DNA of 64,000 bases from Calothrix sp. NIES-2098 (lineage in GTDB: Bacteria; Cyanobacteriota; Cyanobacteriia; Cyanobacteriales; Nostocaceae), in NCBI GenBank assembly GCA_002368175.1, contig AP018172.1:5459001-5523000 (forward strand), written 5' to 3'. The position numbers were made by a program, and so were the translations under genes. Under the pieces are notes generated by a model that worked only from the letters and a program-made list of their open reading frames with translations, made no database searches and was not told where the DNA came from. The stretch's first letter is position 1. Each line of letters starts with the position of its first letter. Below, piece after piece: positions 49,875 to 59,135 of the stretch.

Positions 49875-51431
49875 ATGACTGAATACGATTATATTGTCAT
49901 TGGTGCAGGCTCGGCGGGTTGTGTTCTTGCCAACCGTCTTACAGAAGACAGTAAAACTACTGTGTTATTACTCGAAGCAGGCAATCCGGCTAATAAACCA
50001 GAGCATCAAGCTCCTCTAGACTGGATAAAACTCTGGGGTACTGAAGTAGACTGGGCATATTTTACGGAAGAAGAACCCTACCTAAATAACCGCAAAATCT
50101 ATTGTCCGCGCGGGAAAGCCTTAGGTGGCAGCAGTTCCATCAACGCCATGATTTATATTCGCGGTAGTCGGCATGATTATGACCATTGGCAAAAATTAGG
50201 CAATCCTGGTTGGAGTTACCAAGATGTGTTCCCATACTTCAAGAAATCGGAAAACCAGCAGCATGGTGCATCCGAATTTCATGGGGCTGATGGATTATTG
50301 AGTGTCACAGATCCCTTAGCACCTGCTGTAACATCACATCGATTTGTAGAAGGCGCAGCTGCACTAGGGTATGGGCGCAATCCTGATTTTAATGGTGCAC
50401 AACAGGAAGGTGCTGGACTTTATCAGTTAACTATCAAAGATGGTAAGCGGCACAGCACGGCAGCAGCATTTTTAGTACCAATTTTGGATCGCCCTAACTT
50501 AACTGTAACTACTAGTGCATTAGTCACTCGGTTATTGTTTGAAGGAACGCGCACCATTGGAGTGGAATATCTGCACGGAGGAACGATACACCAAACCTTT
50601 GTAAATCAGGAAGTAATTCTTTCTGCTGGTGCGTTCGATTCTCCCAAGTTGCTGATGCTCTCCGGAATTGGTAATGCTGAACATCTCAAAACTTTAAACA
50701 TTCCTGTAGTTGCTGATTTGCCTGGTGTCGGTCAAAACCTCCAAGATCACTTTAGTGTCATAGTTGCATACCAAGCAACTCAGGATTTGCAACCTGCTCC
50801 AACTAGTAATATCGGGGAAGCTGGATTGTTCTTACATACTGAAGGTCGTTTAGATACTGCGCCAGATTTGCAGTTTTTCTGTGGCCCTGTTTTGTGGGCA
50901 CCTCCTGCATACGCCCGCGAAGGTTCAGGATTCGCAGCTTCAGTCTGTGTAACTAATCCCGAAAGTCGTGGTCATCTCACCCTGCGTTCCGCTTCCCCCC
51001 AAGACGCACCCCTAATCCGAATGAATTATCTCCAGGGTGAATCCGATTTACAAAAGTTGGTTGCAGGAATCAAAATTACTCGCCAGATATTCCACTCAAA
51101 TGCATTTGATGACTTCCGAGGTGAAGAAGCTGCTCCCGGTGCTGATGTAAGTAGTAATGAAGCACTACAAGCTTACGTCCGGGAAACTTGCGAAACTTTA
51201 TACCACCCTGTTGGCACTTGCAAAATGGGAACAGATGCCAATTCAGTGGTAGACGCCGAACTGCGGGTACATGGTGTTCAAGGTTTGCGCGTTGTAGATG
51301 CATCAATTATGCCAACCATCACAACGGGAAATACCAACGCACCCACAATTATGATTGGCGAAAAGGCGGCTGATTTGATTAAAGCTGCAAGGCTGATTTC
51401 ACAGCCAGAACTAGAGTTAGGGAAAGTTTAG
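49875..51431 (+). CDS. GMC family FAD oxidoreductase (choline dehydrogenase-like)
   Basis: A 518-residue FAD enzyme if started at the ATG at 49875, preceded by GAGAAG. The protein begins MTEYDYIVIGAGSAGCVLAN, the FAD GxGxxG fold. GMC signatures follow: RGKALGGSSSINAMIYIRGS and LSAGAFDSPKLLMLSGIGN. The active-site pair lies near the C-terminus, His in ETLYHPVGTCKMG and Asn in TTGNTNAPTIMIGEKAADLI. The family oxidises alcohols such as choline, glucose or other polyols; substrate is not determined. It follows the P450 on the same strand at 367 bp, so a shared pathway is conceivable but unproven. Confidence 0.92.
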   Translation: MTEYDYIVIGAGSAGCVLANRLTEDSKTTVLLLEAGNPANKPEHQAPLDWIKLWGTEVDWAYFTEEEPYLNNRKIYCPRGKALGGSSSINAMIYIRGSRHDYDHWQKLGNPGWSYQDVFPYFKKSENQQHGASEFHGADGLLSVTDPLAPAVTSHRFVEGAAALGYGRNPDFNGAQQEGAGLYQLTIKDGKRHSTAAAFLVPILDRPNLTVTTSALVTRLLFEGTRTIGVEYLHGGTIHQTFVNQEVILSAGAFDSPKLLMLSGIGNAEHLKTLNIPVVADLPGVGQNLQDHFSVIVAYQATQDLQPAPTSNIGEAGLFLHTEGRLDTAPDLQFFCGPVLWAPPAYAREGSGFAASVCVTNPESRGHLTLRSASPQDAPLIRMNYLQGESDLQKLVAGIKITRQIFHSNAFDDFRGEEAAPGADVSSNEALQAYVRETCETLYHPVGTCKMGTDANSVVDAELRVHGVQGLRVVDASIMPTITTGNTNAPTIMIGEKAADLIKAARLISQPELELGKV

Positions 51432-51447
51432 TATTGAACAAACTTTG

Positions 51448-51496
51448 TTTTCCCTGACAGCTAAAATTCACAGTACTTATTCAGCATCAGGGAAAA
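51448..51496. terminator. Stem-loop downstream of the GMC oxidoreductase
   Basis: TTTTCCCTGA (51448-51457) pairs with TCAGGGAAAA (51487-51496) across a 29-nt loop, 16 bp after the stop codon. No long T-run follows. It is a plausible but weak transcript 3' end. Confidence 0.45.
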
Positions 51497-51673
51497 TATT
51501 GAATCTTGCGAGAATAGAAGTCTGATATTAATTTTATTAATGTGCTTCGCTTGATTGACAAATTTGTTTGCACAATATATTTAAAAGATAACTTAAGGTG
51601 CTATGACCAAAATTTGTGTTATTAATATTTTTCTTATACTGCTGACTCCGCAGAATACAGAATATAAAACTTC

Positions 51674-53908
51674 ATGCAAAATAATGTTATAAATGCTAGT
51701 CTTTCTACTCAAAACTTAACCTTTCGTCCTAGCGGAACCCCAGCTTTATTTGAAGTCATTGTCAACAATGACAGCGATCGCTTTGCCAATTTTCAAATAG
51801 AAATTACTGCTGCGGGAGAAACTCGCAATCCTGAATATCGCTGGTATAAGCTGGAACCAGAGGTAGCAGCCGCCAAGCCACCGGGTAGTAGCACAACTTT
51901 TCAGGTCTTCGTTTTTAATACACCGATTCCTGGTTTTGTCGGTACAGTCAACCTCACTGTGAAAATTTTCTCACCGCAGTTAGGGCAAGAACGCAGACTG
52001 TTACTGCGGTTAAAAATCGAAGCAGATACTCAACCAGCACTTTTAAGCGTGGAGTTGCCTGTACGAGAGTTTCAAGTATATCCTCGTAATACTGTAGATA
52101 TACCAGTACGAGTCCGAAATTTGGGTCAACAAACTGTAAATGTGACGCTGCGATTTACGGGTGTGGATTCTGCTTGGCTGGTTAGCAGTGCAGAACGACG
52201 GTTTTCTCTCGATCCTGGCGGTCAAACAGAAGCAATTTTTCAATGTCAACCTTTATCTGTAATCCAAGCACCTAGCGACATCTATCCATTTATCATTGAA
52301 GCGATCGCTAGTAGCGGTTATCCGGCTAGCACTGAAGGAAATCTAGAAGTTTTACCTGTAGGTTTTGTTGAATTTACTACAACTCAAAATTCTCAAATCA
52401 TTCCGCAAAAACGTAGTTGGCTACCAAATTGGAAAGCTGATACTGCATCTTTTGAATTGCTATTTAGAAATGCTAGCAACCTAGTTCAAGAAATTAATGT
52501 CAAACTTCAAGGACGCGATTGGCGAAGATGTACTTTCAAAACTGTACCAACAACAGCCAATCTAAATTTAGGTGAAACAACTAAACTGATTTTAGATATT
52601 AAAACCAAACGCCCTTGGTTAGGTATAGGCAAGACTTTATTTTTAGAAGCTAAATCGGAATTATCAGACCAACGTTTGGGGAGTACAGACCCTGCAACCC
52701 AGAATTTAGAATTAAAAGTTTTACCGATTTTACCGCTATGGTTACAGTTGGTTATTTTAATTTTAATACTTGCATTGCTAGCATTATTATTAAGACCAGA
52801 GCCAATAATGCATACTCGCTCTGTGAACTCAGTCGGCTTTAGCGGTACGAGTTTGTCTGTGGTCAGTGGTTCCGATGATTGCACGTTAAGACTGTGGAAT
52901 ATTAATGGCGATCGCTTAGAACCTGCAAGCATTACCTATGATGGTCAGCCTGTGGCTTGTGGTAGACAGCACAAGCCTCAAGGTTTATTAGCAATTACCG
53001 ATGATGCTGTAGAAGTAGCGCGCTTTATACCTTTAGAAAACGATCGCGTGGCGGTTGGTTTAGATAATGGTGTCATAGAACTTAGAGATGTTCCCACAGG
53101 TCGAAAACGAAACGAACTGCAAGACCAACAAGACCCCAAAGCTAAAGGTGATAGAGTTTTTGACTTAGTATTTACAAAAAATTCCCTTGATTTATTTAGC
53201 GGTTATGGTAGTGGTAAGGTAAGACTATGGTCAAGACCATCTACCAACGATGATTTCCAGCCAGAACCAAAAGTAATTGACTTGCAAACTCAACAACAGT
53301 TATCGGGGTTTCAAGTTAGGGCTTTAACTCTTAGTCCAGACGATCGAATTTTGGTAATGGCGGGTAATTTTAAGCGTTTCTTATTGTGGCAATGGAATCA
53401 ATCTCAAATTAAGATTCAAATTAAAGGTTTAGCCGTTCAAAAATTAGAAAAGTTAGACCCAAGAACCGGACGCGAAGACTATATTTGGGGATTAGCCTTT
53501 GTACCTAATTCTTCCGAAAAAATCCTCGCAACTTCTGACTCGGCGGGATATATTACGATTTGGAATTTAAATCGATGTCAAACTCTGCCAAATCCTCAAA
53601 ATCAAATAGCTGAATTAAATTGTCCCACATTAGATCGCTGGTCGGCATCAAAAATGTCAGTGCGGAGTTTGGCATTTAATGAAGATGGTCGCCTGCTAGT
53701 AAGTAGTGGCGATGATGGGCGCGTTATGATGTGGTATTTAACTCCAGAACATAAGCTCGATAAAATCAAAGCAGCCACAGGTGAAATAATTTACCAAAGT
53801 ACCAAGAAAATTAACACTATTGATTTAAAAACAATTAATCAAAGAAATGCGATTGTGAGTGGTGGCGAAGATTTTCGGGTAAAACTAGATTCACAGCCTA
53901 TTAAATAA
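51674..53908 (+). CDS. Membrane-anchored beta-sandwich / WD40-repeat protein
   Basis: A 744-residue protein. Residues ~1-350 look like Ig-like or NEW3-type beta-sandwich repeats (FEVIVNNDSDRFANFQIEIT, VDIPVRVRNLGQQTVNVTLR, FELLFRNASNLVQEINVKLQ). One strong transmembrane helix follows at ~352-374 (LWLQLVILILILALLALLLR). Residues ~378-744 hold WD40 blades (VVSGSDDCTLRLWNINGD, LATSDSAGYITIWNLNR, VSSGDDGRVMMWYL). There is no signal peptide, so the orientation of the large N-terminal part is uncertain. The next gene, 13 bp downstream, has the same N-half plus helix plan and a different C-half. Function unknown. Confidence 0.85.
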   Translation: MQNNVINASLSTQNLTFRPSGTPALFEVIVNNDSDRFANFQIEITAAGETRNPEYRWYKLEPEVAAAKPPGSSTTFQVFVFNTPIPGFVGTVNLTVKIFSPQLGQERRLLLRLKIEADTQPALLSVELPVREFQVYPRNTVDIPVRVRNLGQQTVNVTLRFTGVDSAWLVSSAERRFSLDPGGQTEAIFQCQPLSVIQAPSDIYPFIIEAIASSGYPASTEGNLEVLPVGFVEFTTTQNSQIIPQKRSWLPNWKADTASFELLFRNASNLVQEINVKLQGRDWRRCTFKTVPTTANLNLGETTKLILDIKTKRPWLGIGKTLFLEAKSELSDQRLGSTDPATQNLELKVLPILPLWLQLVILILILALLALLLRPEPIMHTRSVNSVGFSGTSLSVVSGSDDCTLRLWNINGDRLEPASITYDGQPVACGRQHKPQGLLAITDDAVEVARFIPLENDRVAVGLDNGVIELRDVPTGRKRNELQDQQDPKAKGDRVFDLVFTKNSLDLFSGYGSGKVRLWSRPSTNDDFQPEPKVIDLQTQQQLSGFQVRALTLSPDDRILVMAGNFKRFLLWQWNQSQIKIQIKGLAVQKLEKLDPRTGREDYIWGLAFVPNSSEKILATSDSAGYITIWNLNRCQTLPNPQNQIAELNCPTLDRWSASKMSVRSLAFNEDGRLLVSSGDDGRVMMWYLTPEHKLDKIKAATGEIIYQSTKKINTIDLKTINQRNAIVSGGEDFRVKLDSQPIK

Positions 53909-53921
53909 GGGAGTTGGTAAT

Positions 53922-56210
53922 ATGCAAGCTAAACCCAGTCCCCTGGAAGTATTTATTACCCCACCTGGTATTCAAGATGCTATGCCAGGAGATACAATTG
54001 AACTTCATGCTGTCGTCATCAATAAAGGCGATCGCAATGCGATTATTGATTTATATTTAAACTTTGACGAACCATTTAAAAACGTCACGGGATTATCTAT
54101 TATACCTAGAGAAAGTTGTGCGATCGCGCCTCAACAAAGTAGTGACGAAGTAACATTTACCTTTGAAATTCCTATTGAGGCTAACCCTGGAACCTACGAC
54201 TATACTTTAGTTGTAGACGCGCCTCAACATTATCCCCAAGATACGCCGATTAATTTCCCTCGCCAACTGAAGATTGTACCCAAAGAACATACAGCCATTC
54301 GGGCGAATGATTCGACTTTTTCTATTAAACCCAGCAGTAACACTAATAAGCCTCTAATTTGCAAACTCCACGAACCTTTGCTATTAGAGGTGACAGTTGA
54401 AAATCGCTCTCAATATGTAGACCGTTTTCGTTTAAATTGCCTCGATTTAGATGATAATTGGTTTACAATTACCTATCCCGCAACGGGAGTAGAAGGTACT
54501 GGGTTATTATCTGATATTAATGATTTAGCACTTAACCCTGGTGAGTCAGGTAAAATCTCCTTAAAATTTCATCCGCCAGCCGATACCTTGGCGGGAAGCT
54601 ATTCTCCAACTCTGCGTTTGTATTCAGAGAAATTTCCCGATTTAGTCTTGTTAGATTTGGTGTATCTCCAAATTCCCACAAATTATGACCTAGATATACA
54701 ACTAAATACTATTTTGGGACAAGTTAGCCGAATTCCTGGTAGGTATGAATTATCCCTGGTTAACCAAGGTAATATTATCCGCGAACTGATATTTGGTGTG
54801 GAAAGTCGAGATGAAGAAAGACTATTTACCTATAAATTAGACCCAGCAGAAGTCAGATTATTACCTACCAAAAGTTCTGAAGTTAATCTCACATTAAAAC
54901 CTAGACCTTGGTGGCGCAGACCCTGGTTTGGTGCAGGACACACGATCAACTTTCAAGTCAATATTTACGATAAACACGATCTATTTATTCCTGATACATT
55001 ACCACGGGGTACTTTAGTCTGGAAACCCCGCCCTTTGTGGCAATTTATCTTATTAATCTTACTAATTTTAGGATTATTGGGCGGAATAGGATTCCTGATT
55101 TGGCAACTCTTAAATCCCCCACAGTTGAAAATAGAAAATTTCAGCGCTAATAGCCCTCAACTTACCGAAGGTGAGGATGAGGTAGCTTTGAGGTGGGATG
55201 TGCGTAATTATAAACAGTTAGAAAATTTAATTCTCATCATTAAAGGGCCGCAACCAATTAAACCGATTATCTACGATTTTCGTAATGGTATTCCTGAATC
55301 ATTAGTTAGCCGAAATGTTAATGAAATATCACCTTGTATAGTACAAAGACGAATAGATTTGATTTGCAACAATGTTAAACCTGGTATCAACACCAAAGGT
55401 AATTACAGTTTCGAGTTACAAGGCTTATATCATAAAGGTAATGCATTCTTTTCTGAAACGGCAAAAACAGATAATCAAACAACCCAAGTAGTAATAAATG
55501 ATAAACCAATAGCAGAAATTGTTAATTTTAATGCCAGTAAACCCCAATATAAATTCGGAGAAAATATTTTAGTTAATTGGACAATTGCCAATCCTCTATT
55601 ACTAAAAGAAGCTCAGATTAGTAGTATAACAGATGAGGGCACATCAACTGGAAATCCAATAGTTTTTAAATTTACTCAAGGTAATATTGATAACTCTAAA
55701 CTCAAGAAGTATTGCCAAGAAGTTAATCGCCAATTGCAATGTACCAATATACCTATACCACCATTAAAAGCTGGTAAGTTTGCCTTAGAATTGAAAGCTT
55801 TGGCAAATAATGGTAGTGAAAAAATTAGTGCTAAAAAAGCTGAAAGTAAAATTGAAGTTTTACCTAAACCAATTAAGATTATTTCTTTCACTATCAATGG
55901 AAGCGAACAACCAAATCAAGCACTCAAAGAAGGCGAAACAGCTACTTTATCTTGGAGAGTAGAGGGAGAAGATATTCAAGTGAAGCTGCTACCATACGGT
56001 AACGATCTTAAACCAGTAGGTTCGCTGCAACTTCCCGTAATTTCAGAATTTCCACCCCAAATTGCACTGCAAGTAATTGATAAATCTGGTAAGCAACAAC
56101 CCCAGCAAAGAGGATTTGCGATCGCAGTTATCAAAAAAGTTGTACCTACCCCTACACCACCTGCAATTACCCCAGTTCCTTCAGCTAGCCCAGTTCAACC
56201 AGGTTTTTGA
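53922..56210 (+). CDS. Membrane-anchored multi-beta-sandwich protein, paralogue of the upstream N-half
   Basis: A 762-residue protein, 13 bp after the WD40 gene and in the same operon. Residues ~1-365 are beta-sandwich repeats (DTIELHAVVINKGDRNAIID, LLLEVTVENRSQYVDRFRLN, RYELSLVNQGNIIRELIFGV). The RPWFGAGHTINF segment matches RPWLGIGKTLFL of the upstream protein at the same place before the membrane. The helix is at ~372-397 (LWQFILLILLILGLLGGIGF). The C-half has three Ig-like units, each opening with a phrase like FSANSPQLTEGEDEVALRWD, and ends in a TPTPPAITPVPSASP stalk. Basic residues before the helix suggest the N-half is inside. No known function. Confidence 0.82.
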   Translation: MQAKPSPLEVFITPPGIQDAMPGDTIELHAVVINKGDRNAIIDLYLNFDEPFKNVTGLSIIPRESCAIAPQQSSDEVTFTFEIPIEANPGTYDYTLVVDAPQHYPQDTPINFPRQLKIVPKEHTAIRANDSTFSIKPSSNTNKPLICKLHEPLLLEVTVENRSQYVDRFRLNCLDLDDNWFTITYPATGVEGTGLLSDINDLALNPGESGKISLKFHPPADTLAGSYSPTLRLYSEKFPDLVLLDLVYLQIPTNYDLDIQLNTILGQVSRIPGRYELSLVNQGNIIRELIFGVESRDEERLFTYKLDPAEVRLLPTKSSEVNLTLKPRPWWRRPWFGAGHTINFQVNIYDKHDLFIPDTLPRGTLVWKPRPLWQFILLILLILGLLGGIGFLIWQLLNPPQLKIENFSANSPQLTEGEDEVALRWDVRNYKQLENLILIIKGPQPIKPIIYDFRNGIPESLVSRNVNEISPCIVQRRIDLICNNVKPGINTKGNYSFELQGLYHKGNAFFSETAKTDNQTTQVVINDKPIAEIVNFNASKPQYKFGENILVNWTIANPLLLKEAQISSITDEGTSTGNPIVFKFTQGNIDNSKLKKYCQEVNRQLQCTNIPIPPLKAGKFALELKALANNGSEKISAKKAESKIEVLPKPIKIISFTINGSEQPNQALKEGETATLSWRVEGEDIQVKLLPYGNDLKPVGSLQLPVISEFPPQIALQVIDKSGKQQPQQRGFAIAVIKKVVPTPTPPAITPVPSASPVQPGF

Positions 56211-56486
56211 TGTAACAGAAAATCAGCAATATCTCTTCTCTGCCTTTTCAAAATCTGGTTTCCTCACTTTGAGATCGCCTTGAAACTTGAGTATTTAGTA
56301 GTACTAGATACCTCATTTCCCGCAAGTGCATCAGTAAAGCGTGTATTTTTTTGCCAGGAAACGTTGCTTTATGAATCTTATGAAGAATTTATAAAGGGCA
56401 ATCTCATAACTTTACAATTAATCTGCATAATTCTTTTTGAACTTGCTGTATATAAAGTATTAATTGAAACAATTTGAGTTTTTAAG

Positions 56487-56705
56487 ATGATGTATGTACC
56501 ATTGGCTGTCCAAGCGCAAGTTCATCCCAGCAAACAAAGTGATGTCGCAACAAATGCCCTGACAGGTTGTATGATAATTTCAATACCTATAGTTCTAGTA
56601 CTAATAATTACTGGCTATGGCAGGTGTAAATCTCAAATTCGTCGGCGACGAATTGCACATATAGAAAAGATGTGGCGTTTAAACGCTCCCGAAAAAACTC
56701 CCTAA
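56487..56705 (+). CDS. Small single-span membrane protein
   Basis: A 72-residue frame with ATG-ATG at 56487. It has a helix TGCMIISIPIVLVLIITGYG (about residues 26-45), then a basic stretch RCKSQIRRRRIAHIEKMW that would stay in the cytoplasm. The ribosome site is poor (TTTAAG). The clear membrane and positive-charge pattern argues for a real small protein, but no family is recognised. It lies 276 bp after the operon above, and the intervening frame at 56280-56477 is not convincing. Confidence 0.5.
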   Translation: MMYVPLAVQAQVHPSKQSDVATNALTGCMIISIPIVLVLIITGYGRCKSQIRRRRIAHIEKMWRLNAPEKTP

Positions 56706-57160
56706 TAATTACCGAAATTCAAAAATTGCAGTGTCAAAATCAATGATATAACAATCCTAAATGATACGTGAAAATGAATTAAAGCTGTAATGCTTATAAC
56801 ATAAAGATTTTTATTTCAATATTTTCTCACGAATTATTTCGGATTGTAATAGCAGCATGATTGATTAATAAGATATTTCAGATATTTTATTAATATATCA
56901 AGTCTAAATATTGATTTTATATTGGCACTGCGATCGCATTGATTAGTTAATATTGCAATTACTTATAATTTTTTAGTTTTAACAAACATCAGATATTGAT
57001 ATTAGCTCGTGACGACCTAGGAGGCAGACCGATTCTGCCTTTTTTGTTGAGCATAGTTGAAAAGTGAGATGCGCAGCTATTACTCAAGGTGGATTAATAA
57101 GTAGGGGTGAAATGAATAAGATTAATTTGATACTCTGCCTAAAAGCGAGGAAAACTTGCA
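56706..57160. other. AT-rich spacer containing an orphan terminator
   Basis: 455 bp between the small membrane protein and the SDR gene. The first 300 bp are very AT-rich with no credible frame. An intrinsic terminator sits at 57022-57045. About 300 bases of spacer, after the previous stop, would be transcribed into it. That arrangement suits either a long 3' UTR or a small RNA ending there. The SDR promoter must lie between 57046 and 57160. Confidence 0.6.
57022..57045 (+). terminator. Intrinsic terminator
   Basis: AGGCAGA (57022-57028) and TCTGCCT (57034-57040) form a perfect 7-bp stem with loop CCGAT, directly followed by five more T residues (run of six T from 57040 to 57045). It is the clearest rho-independent terminator in the window, reading rightward, and is 317 bp past the nearest upstream stop codon. 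Confidence 0.85.
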
Positions 57161-57970
57161 ATGAAGGGATTAAAGGGAAAAAATGCACTGATTACCGGAG
57201 CTAGTTCGGGAATTGGACAAGCGATCGCAATTCGGCTGGCACAAGAAGGTTGCAATATTGCCATCAACTACAGCAAAAGTCCAGAAGGTGCTGAGGAAAC
57301 AGAAGAATTAGCAATGCAAACTGCTTGCGGACAAGTCGAAGAATGCGGTGTCAAATCCCTACTCATTAAAGGTGATGTTTCCCAAGAAGCAGAGATTATT
57401 AATATGGTGAATACAGTTGTCGAGAAATTTGGCAGCTTAGATATTCTGATCAACAATGCGGGAATTCAGAAAGAATGCCCATCCCATGAAATCCCTACCA
57501 AAGATTTTGATAACATCTTATCTATAAATCTGCGCGGTGCTTTCTTGTGCGCGCGGGAGACAATTAAGCATTTTCTCTCGCAAAAACGCCCTGGCATTAT
57601 TATTAATATTTCTAGCGTTCACGAAATTATTCCTCGACCTTTGTACCTCAGCTATTCGATTAGCAAAGGTGGAATGGAAAATCTGACGAAAACACTAGCC
57701 CTAGAGTATGCCAAACAAGGAATTCGCGTCAATGCGATCGCGCCGGGAGCCACAATTACACCAATCAATAAAGCGTGGACAGACGACCCAGAAAAAAAGG
57801 CGATCGTTGAAAGTCATATTCCAATGGGTCGCGCCGGAACTTCAGAAGAAATGGCAGCAGCCGTCGCATTTCTCGCCTCTGACGAAGCCGCCTACATCAC
57901 CGGACAAACTCTATTTATTGATGGCGGACTCACGCTGTATGCAGACTTCCGAGAAGCTTGGTCAGCCTAA
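57161..57970 (+). CDS. Short-chain dehydrogenase/reductase, glucose 1-dehydrogenase type
   Basis: A 269-residue classical SDR starting MKGLKGKNALITGASSGIGQ, the NAD(P)-binding TGxxxGIG. Other family elements: ILINNAGIQKECPS (NNAG), the catalytic Ser in IIINISSVHEIIPRP, Tyr and Lys in LYLSYSISKGGMENL, and IRVNAIAPGATITPIN. The ending DEAAYITGQTLFIDGGLTLY is typical. A 12-residue insertion (AMQTACGQVEEC) sits after the second strand. The gene 162 bp downstream codes for a gluconolactonase-type enzyme, so oxidation of a sugar to its lactone then acid is the likely joint pathway (inference). Confidence 0.92.
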   Translation: MKGLKGKNALITGASSGIGQAIAIRLAQEGCNIAINYSKSPEGAEETEELAMQTACGQVEECGVKSLLIKGDVSQEAEIINMVNTVVEKFGSLDILINNAGIQKECPSHEIPTKDFDNILSINLRGAFLCARETIKHFLSQKRPGIIINISSVHEIIPRPLYLSYSISKGGMENLTKTLALEYAKQGIRVNAIAPGATITPINKAWTDDPEKKAIVESHIPMGRAGTSEEMAAAVAFLASDEAAYITGQTLFIDGGLTLYADFREAWSA

Positions 57971-58132
57971 ATTTGTCGCTAAGGATTTCTGCGATCGTTG
58001 ACCACAAAGACACAGAGACACAAAGTATTTTAAGAGAGGATGCAACTTAGTACAACATAAATTAACCAACTCTCTTAGCCAAACTCTGTGTTCCTCTGCG
58101 TTGAAAAACTCTTCTAAAAGTCCCAAAAATTA

Positions 58133-59011
58133 ATGAACCTTGCACAGTCCTCACCGAAAAATATTCTCGAACTCAGAGCGCGTCTAGGAGAAGGGCCTTG
58201 TTGGCACCAAGATGAGCAACTGCTGTATTGGGTTGATATTTACAATCATCGCGTTCACCAGTTTAATCCAACTACTACTGCGCATAAAATTTTTGATGTG
58301 GGTGAAGTTGTAGGTTGTATTGCACCAGCCGGAACTAACCGACTAATTATGGCTCAACGCCGCCGCCTAGCTTTTTTGGATACCAGTAACGGTAAAGTTA
58401 CGCCGATTCTGACATTAGAAGATATTGAGCCTGATATCCGCCTCAACGATGGTAAGTGTGACGCAGTAGGGCGTTTTTGGTTCGGCTCAATGAGTACTAG
58501 CGGGACAAATGGTTGTCTTTACCGTTACGATCCTAATGGTTCGTTACACGTACTAGAAACTGGACTGACAATATCTAATGGGTTGGGGTGGAGTCCAGAC
58601 AATCGCACTTTTTATTTGACTGACTCGCCCCTTAAAACTATCTATGCTTTTGATTTCGATGCTGAAAGTGGTAGTATTAGCAATCGTCGAGTCTTCATTG
58701 ATTTAAGCGCTGAATCCTTCTATCCCGATGGTTTGGCAATAGATCGGGAAGGTTGTATTTGGTCAGCTATGTGGGATGGTTGGTGTATTATCCGCTTTGA
58801 TCCTGCTGGTAAAGAGATGATGCGAGTGATGATGCCGGTTCAGCGTCCAACTGCCTGCACTTTTGGCAATGCAGATTTGATGACGCTTTACATTACCACA
58901 GCATCAGTCGGGTTAAGCGAGGCAGAAATTCAAAACAGCTTCTATTCTGGCGATTTATTTAGCTTAACAACTCCTATCTCTGGCTTGCCCACGCATCCTT
59001 TTAAAGGATGA
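58133..59011 (+). CDS. SMP-30 / gluconolactonase family protein
   Basis: A 292-residue six-bladed propeller hydrolase. Family signatures: RLGEGPCWHQDEQLLYWVDI, with the metal Glu; RLNDGKCDAVGRFWFGSM, with the Asn-Asp metal ligands; TISNGLGWSPDNRTFYLTDS; and DGLAIDREGCIWSAMWDGWC, with the third site Asp. Members hydrolyse aldonolactones such as gluconolactone. It follows an SDR sugar dehydrogenase on the same strand, fitting a two-step oxidation. No signal peptide is seen, so it is cytoplasmic. Confidence 0.92.
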   Translation: MNLAQSSPKNILELRARLGEGPCWHQDEQLLYWVDIYNHRVHQFNPTTTAHKIFDVGEVVGCIAPAGTNRLIMAQRRRLAFLDTSNGKVTPILTLEDIEPDIRLNDGKCDAVGRFWFGSMSTSGTNGCLYRYDPNGSLHVLETGLTISNGLGWSPDNRTFYLTDSPLKTIYAFDFDAESGSISNRRVFIDLSAESFYPDGLAIDREGCIWSAMWDGWCIIRFDPAGKEMMRVMMPVQRPTACTFGNADLMTLYITTASVGLSEAEIQNSFYSGDLFSLTTPISGLPTHPFKG

Positions 59012-59135
59012 GAATACGAGTAATTTTTCATGCCCTTAGGGGTATAAATTCACGAATCAAACTAGGATAGCTATATGCCGATCGATAAGTACTTTGAGTT
59101 ACTGTGATTTCTCACAACTCAACTGAGATTGCTAT

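Noticed and set aside
56280..56477. 65-codon frame starting with TTG after the membrane operon
   Set aside because: No ATG, no ribosome site, no domain; weaker than the 72-residue frame at 56487.
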